From an uncultured Alphaproteobacteria bacterium (GTDB lineage: Bacteria > Pseudomonadota > Alphaproteobacteria > Caulobacterales > Aquidulcibacteraceae), in assembly GCA_902826335.1 (NCBI GenBank), contig CADEEL010000003.1, positions 68,046 to 132,045 on the forward strand: a stretch of 64,000 bases of DNA, read 5' to 3'. A program made the position numbers and the translations under genes. The notes under the pieces are model-generated. The model ran no database searches. It was not told the DNA's origin and was given only the letters and a program-made list of their open reading frames with translations. Positions 27,080-36,255 of this stretch are shown one piece after another. The first letter of the stretch is position 1. Each line of letters opens with the position of its first letter.

Positions 27080-27586
27080 TCAACCCGGCGCGGAGATCGT
27101 CTGTCTGAGATCGAATTCCGGCCCGCGGATATTGTCGATGCGCCATTGGCCGCCGACCCAGACGAGATCGTAAATGACCTCAACAGGCGCGCCGCCATTG
27201 TTGAAGCGCGCCCGCACCACGGCGTGGCTGTCGCGCGCAACCGCTTCGGTCGCGACATTGAGATCGCTGAGTTGCCAATCCTGGGCGTTCACGATCGGAT
27301 CAAAGTCCAGAATCGGTCCGCCCTCCGCCTGCGAACGCGCTTCCATCGCGACGATGCGGGCGCGCAAATCGGACGTCCAGGGCGCCGCATCCTCAAACTC
27401 TGGAAAATCCAGATTGTTGCTCAGATAGCGATCATAGAGCGGGCGGATGGTTGCCGCGGGATCGGGCAGCGATGCTTCCGACGCGATCTCGGCGTCGCCC
27501 TCGGCTTCGCGCGCGGGCGGGGCTGCGGGCGAGCACGCGGCCAAGGCCAGGGCCGCGGTCAGGGTGGTGAGTGTAAAGCGCGCCAT
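27080..27586 (-). CDS. DUF3828-like lipoprotein
   Basis: A 168-residue lipoprotein. The signal peptide ends LALAAC, giving a lipidated Cys at about residue 16. The mature part (IRPLYDRYLSNNLDFPEFEDAAPWTSDL, then VEVIYDLVWVGGQWRIDNIRG) resembles the DUF3828 fold, a periplasmic domain of unknown function. A strong AAGGAGGA ribosome binding site fixes the ATG ending at 27586. It is divergent from the dienelactone hydrolase-like gene, with as few as 20-55 bases between starts. Confidence 0.65.
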   Translation of the reverse strand: MARFTLTTLTAALALAACSPAAPPAREAEGDAEIASEASLPDPAATIRPLYDRYLSNNLDFPEFEDAAPWTSDLRARIVAMEARSQAEGGPILDFDPIVNAQDWQLSDLNVATEAVARDSHAVVRARFNNGGAPVEVIYDLVWVGGQWRIDNIRGPEFDLRQTISAPG

Positions 27587-27641
27587 GGCATCCTCCTTGC
27601 CCGCCATGATGGCGCCGCTTGGCGCGCCTATCCAGCAATCA

Positions 27642-28433
27642 ATGAAGGAAAGCCTTGAAACGCGCGCCGCCGCGCTCGCCGCGCATGCGGCCGTGCTCAA
27701 GCCCGAAGGGCCAGGGCCATTTCCTGTGACGCTGCAATTTCACGGCTGCGGCGGCGTCAAATCCCAGCAATGGGCCTATGGGGAGGCCGCGCGCGCGGCC
27801 GGCTGGGCGGCCGTCATTATCGATTCCTACGCGCATCGCGGCATCGGGCGCGCGCGCGCCTATGCGACAGTGTGCACGGGGCTGAGTCTATGGGGCCGCG
27901 AACGCGCGGGCGATGTGTACGCGGCTTTGGCCTGGGCGCGGGCGCAAGGCTGGGCTGATCCATCGCAGCTGGCGCTCGCGGGGTGGAGCCATGGCGGGTG
28001 GGCCGTGCTCGATGCGTTGGCGATGAGCGCGCCGGCCGCGCGCCGCGCGACGCGCCTTGACGTACCGGACGATGTTTTGGCCGGCGTCGCCAGCGTCTTT
28101 CTTGTCTATCCTTATGCGGGCGTTGGGTGCGTGGCGGCGCTCAAGGGCTGGCGCATTCGGCCGCGCGGGGCGGCGATCGTGTGTGCGCGCGACCGCGTGG
28201 TGGGCCGGCGCGCGCCGCTAAGAGTTCTTGAACGTTTGCGCGGCGACGGCGCGCCGATCGAGATCGACACCTATGACGCAACCCATGCGTTCGACGAGCC
28301 GGAGGCGCGCGATGTGCGCACCCGCCACGACCCCGTGCTCACCGCGCGCGCGACGGCGCGTTATGCGGAATTGCTCGCCTCATCGCGGGTTCTGGTGAGT
28401 GGAAGCCGGGCAACCGCCCGGAACCCGCAATAA
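27642..28433 (+). CDS. Dienelactone hydrolase-like alpha/beta hydrolase
   Basis: A 263-residue soluble alpha/beta hydrolase. LQFHGCGG is the oxyanion region, AGWSHGGW the nucleophile elbow, CARDRVVG a likely Asp, and ATHAFD the catalytic His. The fold pattern matches dienelactone hydrolase and related carboxylesterases. Start uncertain (27606, 27609 or 27642). The last about 15 residues are encoded by the left end of the B-type repeat that follows, which supplies the TAA stop, so the tail RVLVSGSRATARNPQ is probably not ancestral. Confidence 0.75.
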   Translation: MKESLETRAAALAAHAAVLKPEGPGPFPVTLQFHGCGGVKSQQWAYGEAARAAGWAAVIIDSYAHRGIGRARAYATVCTGLSLWGRERAGDVYAALAWARAQGWADPSQLALAGWSHGGWAVLDALAMSAPAARRATRLDVPDDVLAGVASVFLVYPYAGVGCVAALKGWRIRPRGAAIVCARDRVVGRRAPLRVLERLRGDGAPIEIDTYDATHAFDEPEARDVRTRHDPVLTARATARYAELLASSRVLVSGSRATARNPQ

Positions 28434-28494
28434 TTAAATAATCAGACCGCGTTCGGACGGAAAACCGGTACCCACTTTTCCTGAACGCGGTCTA
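28385..28494. repeat. Two-hairpin repeat, family B copy 1
   Basis: First stem GCGGGTTC (28385-28392) with GAACCCGC (28421-28428); second stem GACCGCGTTC (28445-28454) with GAACGCGGTC (28483-28492). The second copy (50362-50473) keeps both stems with compensatory changes in the first. The element supplies the stop codons of both flanking convergent genes: TAA of the hydrolase and TAG of the glutamate dehydrogenase. Confidence 0.8.
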
Positions 28495-31400
28495 GCGCGC
28501 AACGGCTGACGCAAGCCCGTTCATCTCGGCCGCCGCGATCATCAGCTTGGCGAAAGTCCAGGCGCCTTGCTGCTCAAGTTCGGTCAAGGCGCGCTGCGCC
28601 GGCGCGGCGCGGGCCCCGAGATGCTCGACCCATTCCTCGACGGCCTGGGTGGCCCAGACCGCGCTTGGTGCAGCGGGCGGCGCCGCGATCTGCGCAAGCG
28701 CGGCCTCGCTCAAGGCGCTCTGACAGACGTACAAATCCTCGACAGCGCGGCGCAGCGCCAGACGGTCCCAGTGCGCATCGAGCGTGAGGCCGCCGGCCGC
28801 GGCGATCAGACGATCAAGATCGAACGCGGCGCCGACGGCGCGGTACACAAAGGCCGCGCTGTGCGCGGGCCAGCTTTTCCGCGCGGCGACATCAGCCACA
28901 TCGAGCGCGGCCGTCAGCGGCGCGAGCACCGCGACCATGGCGGCCAGATCGCTTGGCGCGCCGGCCTCAACGAACGCGCCGCGCCGCGCCTCGGCGCGGC
29001 GACGCTCGAGCGTCGAGAGCGAGGCCCACGAAATGTCGCGCTGCGCATCGACCGCCGGCTGATAGAAGGCGACCGCATCGGCGATTGTGCGCGCGCCAAA
29101 GCCCCCATGGCGCGCAAGATAAGCGGTGATCCGCTTCAGTGCGATGGCGAGCGCGAGGTGCATATCCGTCTGCAGCGCGGCCGGCGCCTTGTTATCAAGC
29201 GCGTTGATGCGCGCGGCGATCTCCTCCAAGCGGAAAATGTTGCGCCCAGCCTCGAACGCGCAGGCGATGGCGACCGGATCAACGCGCACGACCTCGCGCA
29301 CCCGATCGACAAAGAGCGGCCCACCCATATTGACGAGATCATCGGCAAGATAGGTGGCGATGATTTCGCGGTGCAGGCGGTGGCGGGCCATCTGATCGGT
29401 GAATTTCGCCAATTGCCTCGGGAAATAGGCCTTGAGCGGGCCGGCGAAATGGGGATCGTCCGGCGCGGGGCTGGCGACCAGCGCATCGAAGAGATCGATC
29501 TTGGCGTAGGCGAGCAGCTTGGACAGTTCCGGCCGCGTGAGGCCGGTCTTGGCTGCGCGCAGCGCGCGGAAACCTTCCGCGCCCGGCAAGCCTTCGACGG
29601 CGCGCGCCAGCTTGCCGGCGCGTTCAAGACGCTCGATCATGCGTTCGGCCGCGTCCAAATCGGCGGGCGCGGTGGTCTCCGCGAGCGTCAGCGCCAGCGT
29701 CTGGTCGTAATTATCCTCCAGCACAAGGGCGCCGACTTCATCGGTCATCTCGGCAAGCAGCGCGTCGCGCTTGTCCGCCTTGAGCGCGTTGGAGCGAACG
29801 CCCTCGGCCAGCAGGATTTTGATGTTCACTTCATGGTCGGACGTGTCGACGCCGGCGGAATTATCGACAGCGTCCGTATTGATCCGCCCGCCCTTGCGCG
29901 CATAGGCGATGCGGCCGGCCTGGGTGACGCCGAGATTGGCGCCCTCCCCAATGACTTGTGCACGCACTTGTTCGGCATCGACGCGGTGGGCGTCATTGGC
30001 CTTATCGCCGGCATCTGAATTGGCTTCGGACGCGGCCTTGATGTAGGTGCCGATGCCGCCGAACCAAAGAAGCTCGCACGGGGCCTTCAAGAGCGCGCTC
30101 ATGAGTTCGGACGGCGTCGCGGACTGGCCGGAGAGGCCGCTCACGGCCTTGATTTCGGGCGTCAGAGCGATCGCCTTCGCCGTACGGCTAAACACGCCGC
30201 CGCCGGCGCTGATGAGCTTCTTATCGTAGTCCTGCCAGCTTGAGCGCGGCAGTGCGAAGAGGCGCGCGCGCTCCTTATGGGCGGCGCCCAAATCGGCCGG
30301 GTTCGGATCGATAAAGATGTCCCGGTGATCGAAGGCGGCGATGAGCTTGATCTTGGTGGAGAGCAGCATGCCGTTGCCAAACACATCGCCCGACATATCG
30401 CCCACGCCGATGACGGTGAACGGCTCTTCCTGGATGTTCTTGCCGAGTTCGCGGAAGTGGCGCTTGACCGCCTCCCACGCGCCCTTGGCCGTGATGCCCA
30501 TGGCCTTGTGATCGTAGCCGACCGAACCGCCGGAGGCGAAGGCGTCGCCCAGCCAATGGCCGTATTCAGCGGAGATCGAATTGGCGATGTCCGAAAAGGT
30601 CGCCGTGCCCTTGTCGGCGGCGACGACGAGGTAGGGATCGTCATCGTCCCAGCGGATAACGTCCTTGGGCGGACGAATCTTATCGTCAACGATGTTGTCG
30701 GTGATGTCGAGCAGGCCGCGTAGAAACGTCCTGTAGGCGGCGACGCCCGCCTCGGCGTAACCGGGCGCGCCGCGCGCGGGCAGGCGCTTGGGAAAAAAGC
30801 CGCCCTTGGCGCCCACCGGCACGATGATAGCGTTCTTGACCTGCTGGGCTTTCACGAGATCGAGCACTTCGGCGCGGAAATCATCGCGCCGATCGCTCCA
30901 GCGGAGCCCCCCGCGCGCCACCGGCCCAAAGCGCAGATGCACGCCCTCAACCTGCGCGGCCGACACCCAGATTTCGCGATACGGCTTGGGCGCGGGCAGA
31001 TCGTCCAGAGCGCGGCTGTCGATCTTGAAACTCATCCAGGGCTTGGCCGCGCCAGCCTCGTCCCGCTGATAAACATTGGTGCGCAGTATGGCCCCGACCA
31101 GTTTCGTCAGCCTACGGAGCACGCGGTCAACATCGAGGCTCTGAACCTGATTGAGCGCCTCCTCGATCTTGCCTTCGATCTGCGCGGCCCAGGCCCTTCG
31201 TTCGGCGATCGGTTCGGGCAAGGCGGGATCGAAGCGCACACGAAACAGCGCCAGGATCAAGGCGGCGATTTCCGGGTGATTGGCAAGCGCCTCTTCCTGC
31301 ACGCCTTGGGAGGGATCAAGCCCGCTTTGCTGGCGATAGCGCGCAAGCGCGCGCAGCAACGCCGCGTCGCGCCAGGGCGCGCCCAGCTTGAGGATGAGAC

Positions 31401-33360
31401 GATTGAAGCCGTCGTTTTCCGCGACACCCGCCCAAATCGCGGCGAATGCGGATTCAAAGCTTTCATCGACCTTATCGAAGTCGATCGGCGCGCCCGCGGC
31501 GTCGCGCATCTTGATTTCATGAATGTGCATCGGGCGTTCTGAGCGCCCGTCCGGGGCGGTGTTGCGCACCGCGACATTGACCTCGGATGTGACATAGAGG
31601 CCGAGATTTTCCAGAATCGGCAGCGTGGCCGAGAGCGGCAAAATCTGATCGCTCGCATAGATTTTGCAACGCATCACTTCCGGGGGATCGCGTTCGAGCC
31701 GGTAGGCGCGCACGCGCACCGCGCCGTCATGGCCCGCCTTGGCCATCTCATCGATGTCGATCAGCGCTTCCTCGGCGCCGTAGCGCTCACGGTAAGCGGC
31801 GGAGAAGGCGTGCGCGAACCGGGCGCGCACATCTTCGCGCTGGGCCTCATTGAGCGTCAGCGCGCGCGCCACCGCCTCATCGAACGCATCGTCCCAGGTG
31901 CGGGTGAGCGCGGCGATTTCATCATCCAGCGCGCGCTGATCTGGATCGGGGCGCGCCTTATCGATATCGCCCACGACATAGAAGACGCGCGCCAACGGCC
32001 CATCGCTCAGCAGAGGAAAGTAGGATTCGATCTTGCCGCCATAGGCGCGCTCCAGCGTGTGGCCGACGGCTTCGCGCACGGCTGTGTTGAACCGATCCTT
32101 CGGCAGATAGACGAGCGAGGCGACGAAGCGGTTGAACGGATCGCGCCGGTTGAACGCGCGGGCGCGCGGGCGATCGAGCAGATGCAGCACGCCGCGCGCG
32201 ATGCGCAGCAAATCTTCCTGACCGATCTGCCACAGCTCATCGCGGGGATAGGTTTCAAGAATGTGGCGAAGGGTTTTTTCCTTATGGCCGCCGGGCGCAA
32301 AGCCCGCCTGGGCGAGGACCCATTCGGTCTTACGCCGCAGCACGGGGATTTCCCGCGTCATCTCGGTGTAGGCGTCGGCCGCGAAGAGGCCCACAAAGCG
32401 GGTCTCGCCGACCACCGCGCCGGAGGCGTCATAGCGCTTGACGCCGATATAATCCGCGGTGGCGCGCCTGTGCACGCGCGCCTTCAACGTCGATTTGGCG
32501 ACGATGAGGGGCGAGGGATCCTTCAGCAGGCGCTGGATTTCCGGCGTCAGCACAAACGGTTCGTTCGATGTGCGCAGCACATAACGGTCAGTGTCGGTCA
32601 GCAGGCCGACGCCGGACTGATCCACGATGATCGGCTCGTCGGGCAGCAATTTGCCGGCCTTGTCGCGCGCATAGAGATAATCGCGCGCGCCCAGAAAGGT
32701 GAAGCGATCGGCCGCCAGCCAGCGCAGCAGCGCGACGGACTCGGCCACGATCTCGCCCGGCGCGCCGGTGGCGGCGGCGGCGAGTTCCTCAGCGCGATCG
32801 CGCATGCGCTGGCGCATCGCCGAAAAGGCGCCGACGGCGGCGTGAACATCCGCCAACGTGGCCTCGACGCCTTCGATCAACGCCTTGGCGCGCGCCGGCG
32901 AGAGGGGCGGTACATGCACCTGGATAAGCGACTCGGCGGACGCGCCGGCGCGGCCGACGATGGGATGAAACATGGCCAAAGCGGCGACGCCCTGATCGCT
33001 CAATTCGCCCATGACGCTGTCGACCAGGAAGGGCATGTCGGGCCCGGCGATTTCGAGCACGTCGCGCGCCAGGGCGCGCCCGTCCACGCCGTTGGCCGGC
33101 CGGATGCGCACGCGCCGGGCCTCGGCCGGGCCCTCGGCCCGCCAGGTCCAGAAATCGTGGGCGAGCGCAATCAGATCGTCGACGCCGAGATCGCCCAATT
33201 CGTCCACGGAGGCGTCGTCATAAACGCCGCGCAGGAAATCCGCCGCCGCCGGGGCCAGCGCGGCGCCCTGCTTGAAGCCCGCCCAGCGCCCGGCGAGCGC
33301 GGCGCAGGCCAAAAAATCCTCAACGGTGACGGCCAGATCGCCGCGCACGCCAGTGTCCAT
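28492..33360 (-). CDS. NAD-dependent glutamate dehydrogenase (large type)
   Basis: Oxidises glutamate to 2-oxoglutarate and ammonia with NAD+. The 1,622-residue chain belongs to the 180-kDa class: a long N-terminal regulatory part with ACT-like segments, then a catalytic core (near 800-1000) with GPVARGGLRWSDRRDDFRAE, VGAKGGFFPKRLP and GSVGYDHKAMGITAKGAWEA. The length matches Caulobacter GdhZ, which besides catabolising glutamate stimulates FtsZ GTPase; whether this one does so is inference. The TAG stop lies inside a B-type repeat. No clear ribosome binding site precedes the ATG. Confidence 0.96.
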   Translation of the reverse strand: MDTGVRGDLAVTVEDFLACAALAGRWAGFKQGAALAPAAADFLRGVYDDASVDELGDLGVDDLIALAHDFWTWRAEGPAEARRVRIRPANGVDGRALARDVLEIAGPDMPFLVDSVMGELSDQGVAALAMFHPIVGRAGASAESLIQVHVPPLSPARAKALIEGVEATLADVHAAVGAFSAMRQRMRDRAEELAAAATGAPGEIVAESVALLRWLAADRFTFLGARDYLYARDKAGKLLPDEPIIVDQSGVGLLTDTDRYVLRTSNEPFVLTPEIQRLLKDPSPLIVAKSTLKARVHRRATADYIGVKRYDASGAVVGETRFVGLFAADAYTEMTREIPVLRRKTEWVLAQAGFAPGGHKEKTLRHILETYPRDELWQIGQEDLLRIARGVLHLLDRPRARAFNRRDPFNRFVASLVYLPKDRFNTAVREAVGHTLERAYGGKIESYFPLLSDGPLARVFYVVGDIDKARPDPDQRALDDEIAALTRTWDDAFDEAVARALTLNEAQREDVRARFAHAFSAAYRERYGAEEALIDIDEMAKAGHDGAVRVRAYRLERDPPEVMRCKIYASDQILPLSATLPILENLGLYVTSEVNVAVRNTAPDGRSERPMHIHEIKMRDAAGAPIDFDKVDESFESAFAAIWAGVAENDGFNRLILKLGAPWRDAALLRALARYRQQSGLDPSQGVQEEALANHPEIAALILALFRVRFDPALPEPIAERRAWAAQIEGKIEEALNQVQSLDVDRVLRRLTKLVGAILRTNVYQRDEAGAAKPWMSFKIDSRALDDLPAPKPYREIWVSAAQVEGVHLRFGPVARGGLRWSDRRDDFRAEVLDLVKAQQVKNAIIVPVGAKGGFFPKRLPARGAPGYAEAGVAAYRTFLRGLLDITDNIVDDKIRPPKDVIRWDDDDPYLVVAADKGTATFSDIANSISAEYGHWLGDAFASGGSVGYDHKAMGITAKGAWEAVKRHFRELGKNIQEEPFTVIGVGDMSGDVFGNGMLLSTKIKLIAAFDHRDIFIDPNPADLGAAHKERARLFALPRSSWQDYDKKLISAGGGVFSRTAKAIALTPEIKAVSGLSGQSATPSELMSALLKAPCELLWFGGIGTYIKAASEANSDAGDKANDAHRVDAEQVRAQVIGEGANLGVTQAGRIAYARKGGRINTDAVDNSAGVDTSDHEVNIKILLAEGVRSNALKADKRDALLAEMTDEVGALVLEDNYDQTLALTLAETTAPADLDAAERMIERLERAGKLARAVEGLPGAEGFRALRAAKTGLTRPELSKLLAYAKIDLFDALVASPAPDDPHFAGPLKAYFPRQLAKFTDQMARHRLHREIIATYLADDLVNMGGPLFVDRVREVVRVDPVAIACAFEAGRNIFRLEEIAARINALDNKAPAALQTDMHLALAIALKRITAYLARHGGFGARTIADAVAFYQPAVDAQRDISWASLSTLERRRAEARRGAFVEAGAPSDLAAMVAVLAPLTAALDVADVAARKSWPAHSAAFVYRAVGAAFDLDRLIAAAGGLTLDAHWDRLALRRAVEDLYVCQSALSEAALAQIAAPPAAPSAVWATQAVEEWVEHLGARAAPAQRALTELEQQGAWTFAKLMIAAAEMNGLASAVAR

Positions 33361-33570
33361 GACGCTTGCCCCGGGGGTCAGTGATTTGGCCGGACCCTAG
33401 TCCCAGCCGCGCGCGAAGCAAAGCGCGGGGGGCGCGATGCAAACCAGCTTGTAGCGAACCCGATAAGTTCAATTTCGCGCGGCGCGGCGGCGTCTTAAGT
33501 TGAGCGCCGCCCGGCGTCTCCCCGCGCCGGCTCCAATTCCGCATGCTCTACGCGGCGGCGCCGACGCCGC
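33361..33570. other. Spacer between glutamate dehydrogenase and tRNA-Ser
   Basis: About 210 bases with no convincing gene. It must contain the glutamate dehydrogenase promoter. A GC-rich inverted repeat beside the tRNA 3' end (about 33552-33570) could act in termination but lacks a T-run. Confidence 0.35.
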
Positions 33571-33660
33571 TGGCGGAGAGGGAGGGATTCGAACCCTCGA
33601 TACCCGTGAAGGTATTCCGGTTTTCGAGACCGGCGCGATCGACCACTCCGCCACCTCTCC
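33571..33660 (-). tRNA. tRNA-Ser (anticodon CGA)
   Basis: Minus-strand tRNA gene reading UCG codons. The acceptor stem GGAGAGG pairs with CCTCTCC, the anticodon stem-loop is CCGGT-CTCGAAA-ACCGG with anticodon CGA, a serine-type long variable arm follows, and the T loop has GGTTCGAATCC. The 3' CCA is encoded (33571-33573) after a G discriminator. No integrase or direct repeat is visible next to it. Confidence 0.95.
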
Positions 33661-33897
33661 GCGCCGGTCTGGGTCGCGCGGGGAGATAGGCCATGGCGGG
33701 CGGCTCGGCAATGGCGAAGGCGCACCAAGCCGCGCGCGAAAGGGTTTCCGAGGCCACACCCAGTAACGACCGCTTAAGCACTTGAGAAAAATGACGAAAA
33801 TCCGCCGCTTGGGCCGCCATGGTTTAGACGCGCTTCAGCATTCCGGGCGATCATCGGGGCGAGACCATACCGGCCGCGGCCGTGCGGGAGGCGAGCC
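33661..33897. other. Spacer upstream of the hybrid kinase
   Basis: About 240 bases between divergent tRNA-Ser and the kinase gene; should hold both promoters. I see no repeat or open reading frame of note. Confidence 0.35.
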
Positions 33898-36255
33898 ATG
33901 ATGAGCGAACAGGACCGGCGGCCCCTGCCCGGCTGGGTGCTGGCGCTGCGTGCGCGCGTGCGCGCGATCTCGATCGCGCAAAAGCTCGCCCTCGCCTTCG
34001 TTCTTTTTCTCGTTCCTCTTGTTTATGTCGCGTGGGAATTCACGGCCCTGCAGCGCGCCAGCATCGCCTTCACGGCAGCCGAGCGGCAGGGCCTAGCTTT
34101 TGCGCGCGTCGTGTCCGCGGCGCAGATGTCGCTCGATGCGAACATGCGCGCAGCGCAAATCGGCGGCCCGCGCGTCAGCAATCTCGCGGACGAAGCCAGC
34201 GCGCTCGCGCTCGCGCAAGACGTCTATGGCGGCGCGTTCGACACGGCGGCGCTCACGGCGCGCGCGATCGAGACGTTGCACGCCGCGGAGGATATGAGCG
34301 CCACGCACGATGCAAGCGCGCGCACGGCGCTGCGTGACCTGATGCGGCGCATTTCCGAGCGCTCCAACCTCATCCTCGATTCCGAGCTCGCCAGCTATTA
34401 CGCGATGGAATCAGTTCTGATGCGCGCGCCGGCGCTGCGCGAGGCGCTGCGCGAGACGACTTCCGGCGCCGATGCCGCTGGCAGGGACCGGCGCCTCTCG
34501 GACGGCGAGCGCCAACAATTGATCGCGGCGCTCAGTGTCGCGTGCCTTGCTGGCTTCGAGCTGACACGCTCGGTAGAGGCCGCCTACGCCTCGGCCGGCG
34601 CCGGCGCGGCGCCGGGAGCGGCGCTCGCGCGCGTGGAAGGGGCGCTGCGCGACTATGAAACAGAATTGCGCCGGCAGGCTGCTGCGCGGAGACTGGATGT
34701 CCCCGCGCTTGTTGCGCTCGAAACACGCGCCGCGGTGGCGCTGCGGCGCCTCAGCGGGCTTGTATCCGACGAGCTTGACCGCCTCCTTCTCGCGCGCGTG
34801 CAGCGTCTGCAGCGCGAACAACTCAACACCGGGCTTATCGCCGCCAGCCTTTTTATCGCCGCCGCCGGCGCCATATTGGCGTTGCTCCATTTTGGCTTGG
34901 TGCGGCCCGTGCGCTCGCTCATCGCGCCGATCGGCGCGCTGAGCAAGGGCGACTTCGACACCGAAGTACCTCAACAGAATAGGCGCGACGAAATCGGCGC
35001 CATCGCGCGCGCCATAAGCATGCTGCGCGATTCAGCGAAAGCCAAGATCGAGGCGGACGCGGCGCGCGCGGCGGCGGAAAGCGCGAACCTCGCCAAGTCC
35101 CAATTCGTGGCCAATATCAGCCATGAATTGCGCACACCGCTCAACGCCATCATCGGCTATGGGGAAATCTTGCACGAAGAGATCGCGGATATCGCCCATG
35201 ACGGCGCACGGCGCGACGTAGAGCGCGTCCTGATCGCCGCGCGACACCTGCTGACGCTGATCAACGACATTCTCGACCTCTCGAAGATGGAAGCGGGGCG
35301 CACGACGCTGGCGCCCGCCCCGCTCGATCTCCGGGCCTTCGTCTCCGATGTCTCGGCGACCGTGGCGCCCATGGCTCAAGCCAATTCCAACGTGGTCACA
35401 ATGCATGTGGATGAGGCCGCGCCGCGTCTCGTTCTGCAAGATGAAGTGCGCCTACGCCAATGCTTGCTGAATCTGCTGTCAAACGCATGCAAATTCACAA
35501 GGGATGGGCGTGTCAATCTCGACGTGCGGGTGCGCCCGCACGACCGCGCGCTCATCTTTACAGTCACTGACACCGGCATCGGCATGAATTCAGCGCAGAT
35601 CGAGCGTCTGTTTCAGCCATTCACGCAGGCGGACGAGACGATCACGCGGCAGTTCGGCGGCACTGGCCTTGGCCTCATGCTGACGAAGAAGCTCGCCGAA
35701 CTGCTCGGCGGAGATGTGACGGTGCGCAGCGCGCCGGGCGAAGGCTCAACGTTCACGCTGCTTGTGGCGAGCGAACTCTCTCTCGGCGAGGCGCCCGGGA
35801 GCATTGGCGAAACGCCGTGTCTGGAAGCGCCGGACGGGCCCTATATTCTTGTCATTGACGATGAAGCGGACGCCCGCGATCTCGCCGCGCGCGCCATCGC
35901 GCCGCTCGGCTGGCAGGTGTGCGCGATAGCGAACGGCGCGCGCGCGCTTGATCTCGCCCGGCAGCGTGCGCCAAGCCTCATCCTTCTCGATCTGCATCTC
36001 AATGGCGAATCGGGTCTTTCCGTGCTGCACGCGCTCAAGAGCGACGTGGTGCTCGCGCGAACGCCAGTGATCGTCGTGTCGATCGACGAGGACCGGCGCC
36101 CGTCGATCGCCGCTGGCGCGGCCGACCACCTGGTCAAGCCGATCGGGCGCGATCTGCTCGCGGCGGCGATCTTGCGCTACATACAGCCGCGCGCGGGCGA
36201 ACAAACACACACCCCTCCGGATACGGAACAGGCGGCTGCGCGCGCTTCGGCTTAA
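33898..36255 (+). CDS. Hybrid sensor histidine kinase with C-terminal receiver
   Basis: A 785-residue inner-membrane signalling kinase. A first helix at about 28-48 and a second at about 312-332 bracket a roughly 260-residue, alpha-helical periplasmic sensor of unknown ligand. HAMP linker follows (333-385), then HisKA with phospho-acceptor His409 in NISHELRTP, HATPase_c with [19 protein letters not shown] and [18 protein letters not shown], and a receiver domain with phospho-acceptor Asp698 in [20 protein letters not shown] ribosome binding site precedes the ATG. No response regulator gene lies alongside, so the downstream partner (another receiver or histidine phosphotransferase) is elsewhere. 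Confidence 0.95.
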   Translation: MMSEQDRRPLPGWVLALRARVRAISIAQKLALAFVLFLVPLVYVAWEFTALQRASIAFTAAERQGLAFARVVSAAQMSLDANMRAAQIGGPRVSNLADEASALALAQDVYGGAFDTAALTARAIETLHAAEDMSATHDASARTALRDLMRRISERSNLILDSELASYYAMESVLMRAPALREALRETTSGADAAGRDRRLSDGERQQLIAALSVACLAGFELTRSVEAAYASAGAGAAPGAALARVEGALRDYETELRRQAAARRLDVPALVALETRAAVALRRLSGLVSDELDRLLLARVQRLQREQLNTGLIAASLFIAAAGAILALLHFGLVRPVRSLIAPIGALSKGDFDTEVPQQNRRDEIGAIARAISMLRDSAKAKIEADAARAAAESANLAKSQFVANISHELRTPLNAIIGYGEILHEEIADIAHDGARRDVERVLIAARHLLTLINDILDLSKMEAGRTTLAPAPLDLRAFVSDVSATVAPMAQANSNVVTMHVDEAAPRLVLQDEVRLRQCLLNLLSNACKFTRDGRVNLDVRVRPHDRALIFTVTDTGIGMNSAQIERLFQPFTQADETITRQFGGTGLGLMLTKKLAELLGGDVTVRSAPGEGSTFTLLVASELSLGEAPGSIGETPCLEAPDGPYILVIDDEADARDLAARAIAPLGWQVCAIANGARALDLARQRAPSLILLDLHLNGESGLSVLHALKSDVVLARTPVIVVSIDEDRRPSIAAGAADHLVKPIGRDLLAAAILRYIQPRAGEQTHTPPDTEQAAARASA

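Noticed and set aside
31729..33384. 551-codon frame antisense to glutamate dehydrogenase
   Set aside because: Same reason: no family motif and typical GC-rich shadow composition.
33552..33570. Possible terminator just after tRNA-Ser
   Set aside because: GC-rich inverted repeat only, no T-run; not strong enough to call.
33571..33660. Integration site at tRNA-Ser
   Set aside because: No integrase and no direct repeat of the tRNA 3' end was seen nearby.
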